The notes beneath the pieces are model-generated. The model ran no database searches. It saw nothing but the letters and a program-made list of their open reading frames with translations, and was not told the origin of the DNA. Both the position numbers and the translations under genes were made by a program. From contig JAGBJJ010000093.1 of assembly GCA_017934525.1 (NCBI GenBank), positions 1 through 62,364 on the forward strand: a stretch of DNA of 62,364 bases. The letters are read 5' to 3'. Positions 41,107 through 49,588 of the stretch are shown piece after piece. Each line of letters starts with the position of its first letter. The first letter of the stretch is position 1. The DNA is from Prevotella sp. (GTDB taxonomy: Bacteria; Bacteroidota; Bacteroidia; Bacteroidales; Bacteroidaceae).

Positions 41107-41141
41107 CTGCTTGATTCTCAAGGACTTTGCAAATCAAGCAG
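41107..41141 (+). promoter_or_regulatory. Leader hairpin of the exopolysaccharide operon
   Basis: CTGCTTGATT (41107-41116) is exactly complementary to AATCAAGCAG (41132-41141), with a 15-nt loop. It lies in the untranslated leader 44 bp before upxY. In Bacteroides fragilis, leader sequences upstream of upxY are needed for UpxY-dependent antitermination, so this hairpin is a candidate pause or recognition element. A smaller hairpin, AAGAT-TTT-ATCTT, follows at 41148-41160. Confidence 0.6.
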
Positions 41142-41184
41142 GATTGTAAGATTTTATCTTGACTGTATTGCTAAAATTTGACTT

Positions 41185-41730
41185 ATGGCTCCATTAGATG
41201 AAGAGATAGCGGAGTGGTATGTTATGCGCGACTTGAAGCGCGCTAACGCAAAGCTTCCGGCTTACAAGCAGCTGGAAGAAGCTGGATTAGAAGTGTTTAC
41301 ACCATGTAGGTGGCGTTTGGTCGTGAAATGTGGTAAGCGTATTCGCGAGGTAGTGCCAGTCATACAGGATCTACTGTTTGTGAAAGAGGTGCGCAGCAAG
41401 CTCGATAGGTATGTGGAGCGCATACCTACGTTGCAGTATCGCTATGGGCGCGGCCAGTCGTTTCGCAACCCTATGACGGTGCCTGCCCGAGAGATGGAGC
41501 GTTTTATCCAAGTAATACGCGCATCGCTGTCGCCCGTCTATTATCAGCCAGATGAAATAACTCCTGCCATGTATGGAAGGAAAATTCACATTGTGGGCGG
41601 TCCGCTCAATGGCTGCGAGGGCTACCTCATCACCCATCGCGGGTCGAAGCGGAAGCGCCTGCTGGTTGAGCTGCACGGGTTGCTGGCTGTAGGTGTCGAG
41701 GTGGAGCCGGAGTATATCCGCTTTTGCTGA
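41185..41730 (+). CDS. upxY: UpxY-family transcription antiterminator (NusG-like)
   Basis: 181 residues. The N-terminal NusG domain (about 8-110) opens EWYVMRDLKRANAKLPAYKQ and includes TPCRWRLVVKCGKRIREVVPVI and the LLFVKEV strand; a KOW-like C-terminal domain is at about 128-175 (YGRKIHIVGGPLNGCEGYL and KRLLVELHG). UpxY proteins are operon-specific NusG paralogues that stop RNA polymerase from terminating early in capsule operons. It is the first gene of the 19-kb operon and follows a leader with hairpins. The usual UpxZ inhibitor gene does not follow it here; the next gene is the polymerase. Confidence 0.9.
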   Translation: MAPLDEEIAEWYVMRDLKRANAKLPAYKQLEEAGLEVFTPCRWRLVVKCGKRIREVVPVIQDLLFVKEVRSKLDRYVERIPTLQYRYGRGQSFRNPMTVPAREMERFIQVIRASLSPVYYQPDEITPAMYGRKIHIVGGPLNGCEGYLITHRGSKRKRLLVELHGLLAVGVEVEPEYIRFC

Positions 41731-41792
41731 TTGAGCAGAAAGGGCTTTCGTTGGGAACCGGCTCTTTCGCACGTACATATTTATTATATATA

Positions 41793-43136
41793 ATGGTGCA
41801 GTATATCTTCATGGCACTGCTGCTGGTGCTTGCTTCGCTGATGCTGTGGTATTCGGGCATGCGGCGGCTGATGGTTTTTATCATTGCCATCACGTTCGTG
41901 CCCTACCTTGTCAGCATCCCGGCGCCGTTTCTGCCGTCTTACCGTCTGTTCTGTCTGGCGGTGATAGTGTCGGCCATGCTGCGCACAGGCTCTTTCGTGG
42001 AGCAGATGCGGCGGTTACCCTGCCTGTGGGCCCTGCTGCTGGTGCTGGGTGCCCACTTGATGACGGCCGTCATGGACCACCGTGTGGCTGCCGCCGGTGC
42101 CGTCTGGAAGGCATGCATGGCCTTCGTCGACACGTTTCTCATGTTGGTGGTGGGCTATCTCTCGCTCTACAGCAACCGCCAGCTTCGGTTGCTTAACATT
42201 ATGCTGATAGCCGTCGGCATCGTCATCTCAACCTATGGGCTGCTGTCGGGAGTTATCGGCAACGACTTCTTCGGCCAGTTCATCGACAGGGTGTATGGTG
42301 CAGAGTCGGATTTCACTCCGCTCCGCTCCTTGTCCCGCACGCGTCTGACGTCGTTTCTCTTCGATCCTCACCTCTATGGCTTCTACTCTTCTACGTTGTT
42401 CACGTCGATACTTATCTTAAACAAGGATCGGTTGTTGCAGCGCCCACTGGCCGTAGTCACGCTACTGCTGCTCTTGTGTGGCGTGGTGTTCTCAGGGTCT
42501 CGCTCGTCGCTCATAGCACTGGCAGTGGCCGTCACCATCTACGTGCTGTTGCAGCGCAACGTGCAGCTCATCATGCGCTACTGCTTTTTGCTGGTTGTGG
42601 CCCTCGGTCTGGCTTTGGCCATACCCGCCACACGCGAGAAACTCTCGTCGGTGGCCGAGGTCTTCACGTCAGCCGATGGTGGAAAGACCGACGGCAGCAA
42701 TCGCAACATGCGTGAGCGCCAGTTGGAAATCAGTCTTTATCTGTATCGTCAGAATCCTGTCTGGGGCAATGGTTTCAGCTATTTCAACGAGGTGCTTAAG
42801 CCCGACGAGAGTCTCATACAGAAGCAGGGTCTGCTTGGGGCCGAGAGCTACCTGTTCGTGCTGCTGATAGAGGCGGGCTTAGTGCAGATGGTCTGCATCG
42901 GCCTGCTGCTGCTTTGTCTGCTGTCCTATTTTCTCCTGTCCTTGCGGCGTCATCCTGCCTATGCCCTCTGGGGCCTTACTATCTTAATACAGTTTCTCAT
43001 TGTGGCGTTTATTACAGGAGCCTTCGGCAGATGGCAGTATGCCCTGCCGTTTGTAGGCCTGGCAATGCGCGCCATCATCAACAATAAGTCACACGATGGA
43101 AAACGTGAAATTCTCATTAATCGTTCCGGTATATAA
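41793..43136 (+). CDS. wzy: O-antigen polymerase-like protein (Wzy/ligase superfamily)
   Basis: 447 residues from the ATG at 41793, the first before the opening membrane segment (MVQYIFMALLLVLASLML). About 10-12 membrane segments are visible. The central block GVVFSGSRSSLIALAVAV and a periplasmic loop with DGSNRNMRERQLEISLYLY and NPVWGNGFSYFNE match the O-antigen ligase/polymerase family. It would link repeat units on the periplasmic face after Wzx flipping. Ligase (WaaL) function cannot be excluded, but its location within the operon favours Wzy. It overlaps the next gene by 41 bp. Confidence 0.85.
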   Translation: MVQYIFMALLLVLASLMLWYSGMRRLMVFIIAITFVPYLVSIPAPFLPSYRLFCLAVIVSAMLRTGSFVEQMRRLPCLWALLLVLGAHLMTAVMDHRVAAAGAVWKACMAFVDTFLMLVVGYLSLYSNRQLRLLNIMLIAVGIVISTYGLLSGVIGNDFFGQFIDRVYGAESDFTPLRSLSRTRLTSFLFDPHLYGFYSSTLFTSILILNKDRLLQRPLAVVTLLLLLCGVVFSGSRSSLIALAVAVTIYVLLQRNVQLIMRYCFLLVVALGLALAIPATREKLSSVAEVFTSADGGKTDGSNRNMRERQLEISLYLYRQNPVWGNGFSYFNEVLKPDESLIQKQGLLGAESYLFVLLIEAGLVQMVCIGLLLLCLLSYFLLSLRRHPAYALWGLTILIQFLIVAFITGAFGRWQYALPFVGLAMRAIINNKSHDGKREILINRSGI

Positions 43137-44040
43137 CGTGGAGCGATATGTGGCACGCTGCGTACATTCGCTCTTTGCCCAGACCTATGCTGATTTTGAA
43201 GTGATATGCGTCGACGACGGCTCAACCGACAGTTCCCCTGAGGTGCTGCGGCAGCTGGCTGCTCAGTATCCAGCAATGAGGGTGATCACTCAAGAAAACA
43301 AAGGCTTGGGTGGTGCGCGCAACACAGGCGTGGCCCATGCCACGGGCGACTACCTCTGGTTTATTGACAGCGATGACTGGATAGAGCCCGACAGCTTGGC
43401 CAGTCTGGCCCAGGTGATAACAGAGCGGAAGCAACCGCCTATAGTTCTCTTCGACGTCAATACCACTGACGGTGCTGTCAAACAGTTAATGCCCAATCTG
43501 CATGTTGACAGCGATGTACTCTCTGTAGAGACCTATGTGCGTGCTTTGCTGCTTCATCAGGCTCATTACTTTGCCTGTGGCAAGGTGTTCCGTCGCGACA
43601 GCTATGAGGCATCGGGCTTCAGCTTTCCCAAGGGCTTCTACGAAGACGTGGCCCTGCTGCCCTACTATGCGCGGATGACCGACACAGTGCACTATTTGCA
43701 TAAGCCGCTCTACAACTACTACGTTCGGACAGGGTCTATCATGAACACCTACGACCTGCGTGTGCTCAATATCTACGGCATCTACCATCAGCTGCTGCAG
43801 GCATTCGGCGGGCCGGAATGGCGGCAGGAGCTTGCTCATTTCTTCTATGTCGTCTCCATCAAGCGGCGCAAGATGTTGCCGCGGATTCCCGACAAGACGG
43901 CCCGCACCAGTTTCTGGCGTCACTACGACCATTATCAGCAACGCTGGAGTTATTATTCCGGCGACTGCCTCCTGAATCCGTACCTCTCGTGGAAAGAAAA
44001 ACTTCAAGTCATACGTTATTTCATCATCACCCGCCACTAA
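43096..44040 (+). CDS. Family 2 glycosyltransferase
   Basis: 314 residues. A GT-A fold with SLIVPVYNVERYVARCV at the start, the nucleotide-binding DDGSTDSS at about 40, GGARNTGVAHATGDYLWF and the metal-binding DSD at about 92-95 (FIDSDDWI). A C-terminal helical region (about 200-314) has YNYYVRTGSIMN, as in many capsule glycosyltransferases. It should transfer a sugar from a nucleotide donor to the lipid-linked repeat unit on the cytoplasmic side. It starts inside the end of wzy and its stop codon overlaps the next start by one base (TAATG), so translation is coupled. Confidence 0.92.
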   Translation: MENVKFSLIVPVYNVERYVARCVHSLFAQTYADFEVICVDDGSTDSSPEVLRQLAAQYPAMRVITQENKGLGGARNTGVAHATGDYLWFIDSDDWIEPDSLASLAQVITERKQPPIVLFDVNTTDGAVKQLMPNLHVDSDVLSVETYVRALLLHQAHYFACGKVFRRDSYEASGFSFPKGFYEDVALLPYYARMTDTVHYLHKPLYNYYVRTGSIMNTYDLRVLNIYGIYHQLLQAFGGPEWRQELAHFFYVVSIKRRKMLPRIPDKTARTSFWRHYDHYQQRWSYYSGDCLLNPYLSWKEKLQVIRYFIITRH

Positions 44041-45146
44041 TGAAAGCAGCTTGTATTACCATCCATCGTCCTGTCAACTTCGGCTCAGCCCTTCAGACGC
44101 TTGCCACGCAAGTAGTATGGGAGCGGCAAGGCGTTGAGTTGCAGACCATCGATTACATCCCTGCCCGCTTGCAGTGCCGACATCGTGTGAGGCTGTTGCT
44201 CAATGATAAGTCGCTGTCATGGAAGAAACGCGTGGCGACCTTTCTCACTATGGACTTATTCAATCGGCGTGTGTTCGACAGCTTCATTCGCCGGTATGTG
44301 CGCCTCACCGAGCGCAGCTATCACTCCCTTCAGGAACTCACCGGCCACTGTCCCCAGGCCGACTTCTATCTGACGGGCAGCGACCAGGTATGGAACAGCT
44401 TCTACAATGGTGGTGTAGACCCGGCCTTTTTCCTTGCCTTCCTCCCAGACGGTGCCTGTCGTTTCAGCTTCGCCTCCAGTTTCGGAACGGCTGAGTTGAA
44501 TGATAATGAGAAGAATGAGATAAAAGTTGCCTTGTCGCATTACAGTCTCATCTCCGTGCGTGAGCAGTCGGCTGTAGAGCAGATAGCCCAGATGGGACTG
44601 CCTGTACCCACGTTGTTGCCTGATCCTACGCTGTTGCTCAACAGAGACGAGTGGCTGTCACTCTTCCCCCGACGCACCTATGAGCAGCGCTACGTGCTCG
44701 TCTATCCCATGAGTTTTATGGATCCCGAGTTGTTCAGCGTGGCACGCCAGGCAGCCGATGTGCTGGGTGCGGAAGTGTGGTGTCTGAGCCCGGGCCTGAA
44801 ACGCTACAAGGAGTGTGACCGCACTTTGCGCTTCCGCAGTCCCGAAGAGTTTGTGTCGCTGGTGGGGCAGGCGCAGTTCGTGGTCACCAATTCATTCCAT
44901 GGCACAGCCTTTGCCGTCAATATGGAGCGTCCTTTCGCTACCATCATGCCTTATGCCTTCGGCACTCGTATTGAGAGCCTGCTCAACCGACTCAGCCTCT
45001 CATGGCGCATCTGGCATAAGGGGGCCGATGTGGAACCCTATCTTAAACAACTGCCCCATCTGGCCCTTCGTCAGATGCTCGATGCCGACCGGCTGGCATG
45101 CACTGAATATATGAAAGCCATCACGAATATGATTTACACAAATTAA
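44040..45146 (+). CDS. Polysaccharide pyruvyl transferase
   Basis: 368 residues from the ATG at 44040, placed exactly at the stop of the previous gene. Motifs of the CsaB/WcaK family: FGSALQTLATQVVWERQGVE near the start, DFYLTGSDQVWNSFY at about 110, LLPDPTLLLNRDEW at about 195, and VTNSFHGTAFAVNMERPF at about 285. It transfers pyruvate from phosphoenolpyruvate to a sugar residue as a ketal, giving the polymer negative charges. The neighbouring gene encoding an Fe-S/F420 hydrogenase beta-like protein often accompanies pyruvyl transferases, but here it is broken. Confidence 0.92.
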   Translation: MKAACITIHRPVNFGSALQTLATQVVWERQGVELQTIDYIPARLQCRHRVRLLLNDKSLSWKKRVATFLTMDLFNRRVFDSFIRRYVRLTERSYHSLQELTGHCPQADFYLTGSDQVWNSFYNGGVDPAFFLAFLPDGACRFSFASSFGTAELNDNEKNEIKVALSHYSLISVREQSAVEQIAQMGLPVPTLLPDPTLLLNRDEWLSLFPRRTYEQRYVLVYPMSFMDPELFSVARQAADVLGAEVWCLSPGLKRYKECDRTLRFRSPEEFVSLVGQAQFVVTNSFHGTAFAVNMERPFATIMPYAFGTRIESLLNRLSLSWRIWHKGADVEPYLKQLPHLALRQMLDADRLACTEYMKAITNMIYTN

Positions 45147-45150
45147 GCGT

Positions 45151-46317
45151 ATGACGAAGTCTGGAAAAATAAACGCGCAGCCTGGGGTGCTCTTGGTAGC
45201 TACAGCCTCTTATGCGGGCATGGGTCCCTACGTAGTAAAAATTGTAAATGAGGTGCTGTCGGCAAGTCGCGAAGCTGACAGCCATGTGCGGGCTTATGCC
45301 TTGCTGGTAGACGATGTAGACTGTTATTATCAGCGCAACATCGACGATGCAAACCGTGGTCAGACCACCATCATCACCTATGCCAACAGCAAGCTGCACA
45401 AACTGCGCTTGCTTGTGGCACCCCCGCGCTGTGTAACGCATGCGCTGCGTCGACTATGCCGCACGAAGCACATCGACACGGTTCACTTCCTGTCTGGCGA
45501 TGCGCTCTACTTGCCTCTCATCAAGGAGTGTACGCGCCAGTACAAAACTTTTCTGACCGTTCACGATGCCGCAGCCCACGATGCCGCAAAGAGTTGGTAC
45601 AAGATGTTGCGACAGGAAATACTGTACCGGAAGTTTTACCGAGCCATCGATGTCACTCCTCACTTGATAACCAACAGCCGCACGCAACAAGACTACTTGT
45701 CGGCCCGCTATCCATCGAAGTCTGTCAGGTTCCATTCCTTCCCCACGCTGGTGACGCCGCGTATCAGCACTGGCATCCTTCAGTCGCCTGAGCTGCAAGG
45801 TATTACTAATTATATACTTTTTTTCGGTAGAATAGAGAAGTATAAGGGGGTTGACCTGCTGTGTGAGGCCTTTCGCATGTCGGCCAAACTGCGTGATAAC
45901 TATCGGTTGGTAATAGCTGGCACCGGCGAACCGCCAGCAACAGCCCATGAAAATGGTATTATAACCATCAACCGCTATATCGCTGACGAGGAGGTGGCGG
46001 CGCTGATGCGTGGGGCTGCCTGTGTCGTTTTTCCCTATATCAGTGCCACGCAGTCGGGCGTGCTGTCGCTGTCATGCTATTTCCGCCGTCCTACGGTAGT
46101 GTCTGACATTCCTTACTTCATGGAGCACGTGGCACGTGCTCCTATTGCGCTGACGTTCTCCAGCGGGTCGGTGGAAGGGCTGGTGCGGGCTTTGATAAAA
46201 GTTTTGCAATCGCCCTCTCGTGAAATGATTGATGCTCAGGAATCTTATTACGATACACACTATCGTGATGGACAAACCGCAAACAGCCTCATGTCAATCT
46301 ATACAGACGAATTATAA
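45151..46317 (+). CDS. Family 4 glycosyltransferase
   Basis: 388 residues. A GT-B fold. The N-terminal half has VLLVATASYAGMGPYVVKIV and FLTVHDAAAHDAAKSWY with HLITNSRTQQDYLS; the C-terminal half has ILFFGRIEKYKGVDLLCEAF, LVIAGTGEPP and an acidic loop. The usual EPxGxxxxEAM motif is replaced by VFPYISATQSGVLSLSCYFR, as in the subset with a less conserved donor site. It adds a sugar to the growing repeat unit; donor and linkage are unknown. It follows the pyruvyl transferase by 4 bp. Confidence 0.85.
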   Translation: MTKSGKINAQPGVLLVATASYAGMGPYVVKIVNEVLSASREADSHVRAYALLVDDVDCYYQRNIDDANRGQTTIITYANSKLHKLRLLVAPPRCVTHALRRLCRTKHIDTVHFLSGDALYLPLIKECTRQYKTFLTVHDAAAHDAAKSWYKMLRQEILYRKFYRAIDVTPHLITNSRTQQDYLSARYPSKSVRFHSFPTLVTPRISTGILQSPELQGITNYILFFGRIEKYKGVDLLCEAFRMSAKLRDNYRLVIAGTGEPPATAHENGIITINRYIADEEVAALMRGAACVVFPYISATQSGVLSLSCYFRRPTVVSDIPYFMEHVARAPIALTFSSGSVEGLVRALIKVLQSPSREMIDAQESYYDTHYRDGQTANSLMSIYTDEL

Positions 46318-46324
46318 ATGCCAG

Positions 46325-46880
46325 ATGTATTTCCAAACAAAAGATAAACGAACATGCTGCGGCTGCACAGCCTGTGAACACGTGTGTCCCCAGCGGTGCA
46401 TCTCTATGCAGACCGACGAAGAAGGCTTTGCCTATCCTGTCATCGACAAGGCGGCTTGTATCAACTGCCATGCCTGCGAGCGAGTGTGTCCCATAGCCAA
46501 CCCCGCCGACTTAACCGACAGCGAGCCTGAGTCTTTTGCCGCCATACCATGGTGTGTCGCTTGTGCTGACCAACACCGATAAAGGACGACAGCTGTGGCA
46601 AGAGGTTGCTATAAGCTGCGAGTGGCAGCATGTCAACATGGCCGATTGTGTGAAGTACAATGCCAATATTGTGAGGCCTACCGCAGAGCCTCCCCAGCGT
46701 AAGAATATCTATCGCGACATAGCACAGAGAGGTTATAAGGCCGTGGCTGAGACCACGTTCCGCCCACCTTTCTACCGGATGAAACTTGCGGCAGACGCCG
46801 TCAAGCGTTGCCGCGTCATGTGGCCATTGCTGCGTATGTGGCACAATCTAAAACTAATAATACTACACAAAAGCGCATGA
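46325..46880 (+). pseudogene. Broken F420 hydrogenase/dehydrogenase beta-subunit-like gene
   Basis: The N-terminal part (from the ATG at 46325) reads two ferredoxin-type clusters, CCGCTACEHVCPQRCISM and CINCHACERVCPIANP, and stops at about 46580. The C-terminal part of the same family (HGVSLVLTNTDKGRQLWQEV to the stop at 46880) lies in another frame, joined at about 46545. The intact family has about 400 residues; here the central FrhB-type domains, some 250 residues, are missing and the remaining ends are out of frame. So an internal deletion has inactivated the gene. Intact copies accompany pyruvyl transferase genes in capsule clusters. The 3' end still overlaps the next start over ATGA, preserving coupling. 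Confidence 0.85.
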
Positions 46881-47380
46881 TAGTTTACAAAGAAGACATA
46901 TCCGCCAACCGAGGCAACCTCAAGTCACTTCTCTTTGTGGTCTGCTTCCGTATCAGCCATTGGATGACGCACAGTCGCTGGCGGCGTATCGTGGGCGCTC
47001 CTTGGCGCCTGTTCTATAAGTTCTTGTCGGAGTGGGTCTACGGCTGCGAGCTGAAAGACGTGACGCAAGTGGGCCCGGGACTGCAGATATTCCACTTCGG
47101 CCGTGGGTCAGTGGTGGAAGATGTGGCCGTGATAGGGCGCAACTTCGGTCTACGGTTCAATGTGACTATCGCGGTGGGCGGCAAGGTGGATGGCCCCCAT
47201 GGCAACTGCATTGTTATTGGCGACAATGTGCACGTGGGGCCGTCGAGCACCATCATCGGTTCTATCGTTATAGGCGATGGTGCTATCGTTGCGCCGGGCT
47301 CCGTCGTGGTGAAAGATGTGGAGCCGGGGGCTGTTGTGGGTGGCAACCCCGCCAAAGTAATCAGAATCAACAAAGTGTAG
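46877..47380 (+). CDS. Serine acetyltransferase-like hexapeptide transferase
   Basis: 167 residues from the ATG at 46877, overlapping the previous stop. A short helical N-terminus (about 1-65) with LFVVCFRISHWMTHSRW precedes a left-handed beta helix: IFHFGRGSVVEDVAVIGRNF, CIVIGDNVHVGPSSTIIG and DGAIVAPGSVVVKDV, ending GGNPAKVIRI, typical of CysE-like acetyltransferases in polysaccharide clusters. The active-site His is expected in HFGRG or DGPHGN. It probably O-acetylates a sugar of the repeat unit; true serine acetyltransferase activity is unlikely, because the N-terminal domain is short and the context is capsular. Confidence 0.87.
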   Translation: MIVYKEDISANRGNLKSLLFVVCFRISHWMTHSRWRRIVGAPWRLFYKFLSEWVYGCELKDVTQVGPGLQIFHFGRGSVVEDVAVIGRNFGLRFNVTIAVGGKVDGPHGNCIVIGDNVHVGPSSTIIGSIVIGDGAIVAPGSVVVKDVEPGAVVGGNPAKVIRINKV

Positions 47381-47404
47381 CAAGCAGCAAAGGCAGACAA
47401 GACA

Positions 47405-48586
47405 ATGAATATATTGTTTCTCATGAAGAACTTCGAGCTCGGAGGCATCGAGGTGGTCAGCACCGTGCTGGCCCGTGCTTTCATGGCCCACGGTCACAGA
47501 TGTGCCTTTTTCACGCTCGAGGAACCTCATCCGATGGTGCGCACCCGGATTCCCGACGGGGCAGCACTCTACGTCAGAACCGACAAACGGGTGACTAAGG
47601 CCAATGTGAGCGCACTGCGCAAGGTGCTGCTGGATGAGCAGACCGACGTGATAATCAATCAGTGGGGCCTACCCTTCGCTCCGACGCTCATAGCACGGCT
47701 GGCGCGCCGTGGGCTGGGAGTGAGATACATCTCAGTCTATCACAACTCGCCCGACACCAATGCCCGTATACAGGATGTGCTGATGGCGGCAGCACAGGCT
47801 GCCAGCACATGGACCACGCAGATGCTGAAATGCAAGTTGTGGGCGGTGAAGCTGCTGTCGCGCTGGAGCATGAGATACGTCTACGCCCAGTCCGACTGTT
47901 ATGTGCTGCTCTCGCCCAGCTTCGTCGGGAAGTTCTGTTCGTTCTGTCATCTGCCCAAGGAGTCGAAGCTCGTCACCATCACCAATCCCCTCACTCTGCC
48001 GGAAGAGCAGTGCATCTATCATGAGGAGCTGAAACAGAAATGGGTGATATGTATGGGGCGCATGGACCACAACCAAAAGCGCGTGGGCCGCGTCGTCGAC
48101 GTGTGGGAGCGGCTCTGCAGGCGTTTTCCCGACTGGCAGCTGCACTTTGTGGGCGATGGCCCTGAGCGGCACGCTATGGAACAGAGGGTGGCTCGGCAGG
48201 GGCTTTCCAACGTTTTCTTTGATGGATTCTCGCAGCCCGTACCCTACTATCAGTCGGCCGCCGCGCTGATTCAGACGTCGGAATACGAGGGATTTCCACT
48301 GGTGTTGGCTGAAGCCATGTGCTTTGGCGTGGTGCCTGTGATTTATGGCAGCTATAGTGCCGTTTATGACATCATCGAGCATGGGTCCAACGGCCTCATT
48401 GCCCACTATAATCCAGCCGGTTTCGACGCCGATGCGATGGCCAGCCTGCTGGCCCGTGTGATGGAAGATGCCGACGAGCGTCGCCGACTGGCTGCCCGGG
48501 CTGCGCAGGTGAAGCAACGCTATGCCGTTGATGAGATATACAGGCGCTGGTGTCCTGTGCTGGGTATAGACAACACATTTGAATAA
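47405..48586 (+). CDS. Family 4 glycosyltransferase
   Basis: 393 residues, a GT-B fold. The N-terminal domain has ILFLMKNFELGGIEVVSTVL (the glycine-rich acceptor loop) and the C-terminal domain has WVICMGRMDHNQKRVGRVVD, LHFVGDGPERHAM, FFDGFSQPVPYYQSAAALI and the donor-site motif SEYEGFPLVLAEAMCFG (E-x(7)-E). It transfers a sugar with retention of configuration. The gene has its own start 24 bp after the acetyltransferase stop. Confidence 0.93.
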   Translation: MNILFLMKNFELGGIEVVSTVLARAFMAHGHRCAFFTLEEPHPMVRTRIPDGAALYVRTDKRVTKANVSALRKVLLDEQTDVIINQWGLPFAPTLIARLARRGLGVRYISVYHNSPDTNARIQDVLMAAAQAASTWTTQMLKCKLWAVKLLSRWSMRYVYAQSDCYVLLSPSFVGKFCSFCHLPKESKLVTITNPLTLPEEQCIYHEELKQKWVICMGRMDHNQKRVGRVVDVWERLCRRFPDWQLHFVGDGPERHAMEQRVARQGLSNVFFDGFSQPVPYYQSAAALIQTSEYEGFPLVLAEAMCFGVVPVIYGSYSAVYDIIEHGSNGLIAHYNPAGFDADAMASLLARVMEDADERRRLAARAAQVKQRYAVDEIYRRWCPVLGIDNTFE

Positions 48587-48604
48587 AAACAATATCAATT
48601 GGAA

Positions 48605-49072
48605 ATGAAAAACAAGAAAGTCTGTCTGCTGTCGTCGTGTGGCGGGCATCTGATGGAACTGATGCAGCTGTTGCCTGCAATAGAAGGCCGCGACTTTTAC
48701 ATTGTCACAGAGAAGAACTACTCGTCGGAGAGCGTGGTGAAGCCTTTCCGTCATCACTTCCTGATGCAGCAGGAGCGGCGCGACTACACCTTTTGCTTCA
48801 AGTTTGGCTACAACATCGTGATGTCGCTTGTTTATCTGCTCCGTGAGCGCCCCGCCGTGGTCCTCACCACTGGCGCCGGTGCCGTCTATCCCACGTGCCG
48901 CTTAGCCAAGTGGCTTGGCATCAAAGTAATCTATGTGGAATCATTTGCCAAGCTCACGAGCGCCTCGTTCACGGGCAAGCTGGTCTACAAGTTTGCTGAC
49001 AGGTTCTACGTGCAGTGGCCCGAGATGAAAAATGTTTATTCTCATGCAGAATATCATGGACAAGTGTATTAA
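48605..49072 (+). CDS. Alg14/PssD-like glycosyltransferase subunit
   Basis: 155 residues from the ATG at 48605 (MKNKKVCLLSSCGGHLMELMQ). It has the Alg14 features: CGGHLMEL near the start, a membrane-associated hydrophobic stretch, VLTTGAGAVYPTCRLAKWLG and YVESFAKLTSASFTGKLVY at the end. Alg14-like proteins anchor their Alg13-like partner to the membrane and together form one glycosyltransferase; the partner is encoded next and overlaps by 17 bp. Rhizobial PssD/PssE use the same arrangement for glucuronic acid transfer; the donor sugar here is not known. Confidence 0.88.
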   Translation: MKNKKVCLLSSCGGHLMELMQLLPAIEGRDFYIVTEKNYSSESVVKPFRHHFLMQQERRDYTFCFKFGYNIVMSLVYLLRERPAVVLTTGAGAVYPTCRLAKWLGIKVIYVESFAKLTSASFTGKLVYKFADRFYVQWPEMKNVYSHAEYHGQVY

Positions 49073-49553
49073 GCTCTTCGTAATCTGCGGCACGCAGAAG
49101 TTCCCGTTTTCACGCCTTGTCAAGGCGCTCAATGGTCTGGTGGAACAGGGCATCTGCCTGCCGTCGGAGATTGTCATGCAGTCGCAGACCAACTATGTGA
49201 CGCCGCTCTTTGAAACGTATGCCCTGTTGCCCGTCGCTGAGTTTGAGCACCATCTGTCCGAGGCCGAGGTAGTGGTTACTCATGCCGGCGTGAACAGCAT
49301 CATCACCTGCATGCGAATGCAGAAGCCGCTACTCATCGTGCCCCGTCAGAAAGCATATGGCGAGCATGTGGACAATCACCAGGTGGAGATAGCCAAGCTG
49401 ATGGAAGATAAGTTCGGCGTGACGGTCGACTACGACCTCAGTCACTTTCTGCAGTCCATCGAAACGGCCAAGGAAAAGCGCTACAAACCGTGGGTCTCCT
49501 ACAGGGCAGGACTCCTCGACGCTATCCGACGCGACCTCGATTCTTTTTTTTAA
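49056..49553 (+). CDS. Alg13/PssE-like glycosyltransferase catalytic subunit
   Basis: 165 residues from the ATG at 49056 (MDKCIKLFVICGTQKFPFSRL). Family marks are VICGTQKFPFSRLVKALN at the N-terminus, VVVTHAGVNSIITCMRMQKPLLIVPR (the nucleotide-sugar site, HAGxxS) in the centre and GEHVDNHQVEIAKLM after it. It works with the Alg14-like protein to transfer a sugar at the cytoplasmic face. Start and stop overlap its partner's end by 17 bp, suggesting equal production of the two subunits. Confidence 0.88.
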   Translation: MDKCIKLFVICGTQKFPFSRLVKALNGLVEQGICLPSEIVMQSQTNYVTPLFETYALLPVAEFEHHLSEAEVVVTHAGVNSIITCMRMQKPLLIVPRQKAYGEHVDNHQVEIAKLMEDKFGVTVDYDLSHFLQSIETAKEKRYKPWVSYRAGLLDAIRRDLDSFF

Positions 49554-49588
49554 ACAACAAAAAACAATATCCTCAATATTTGTCATAT

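Noticed and set aside
40786-41184. Possible invertible capsule promoter as in Bacteroides fragilis
   Set aside because: No inverted repeats flank the -7 box at 40955; the only clear inverted repeat is the leader hairpin. No invertase gene is adjacent.
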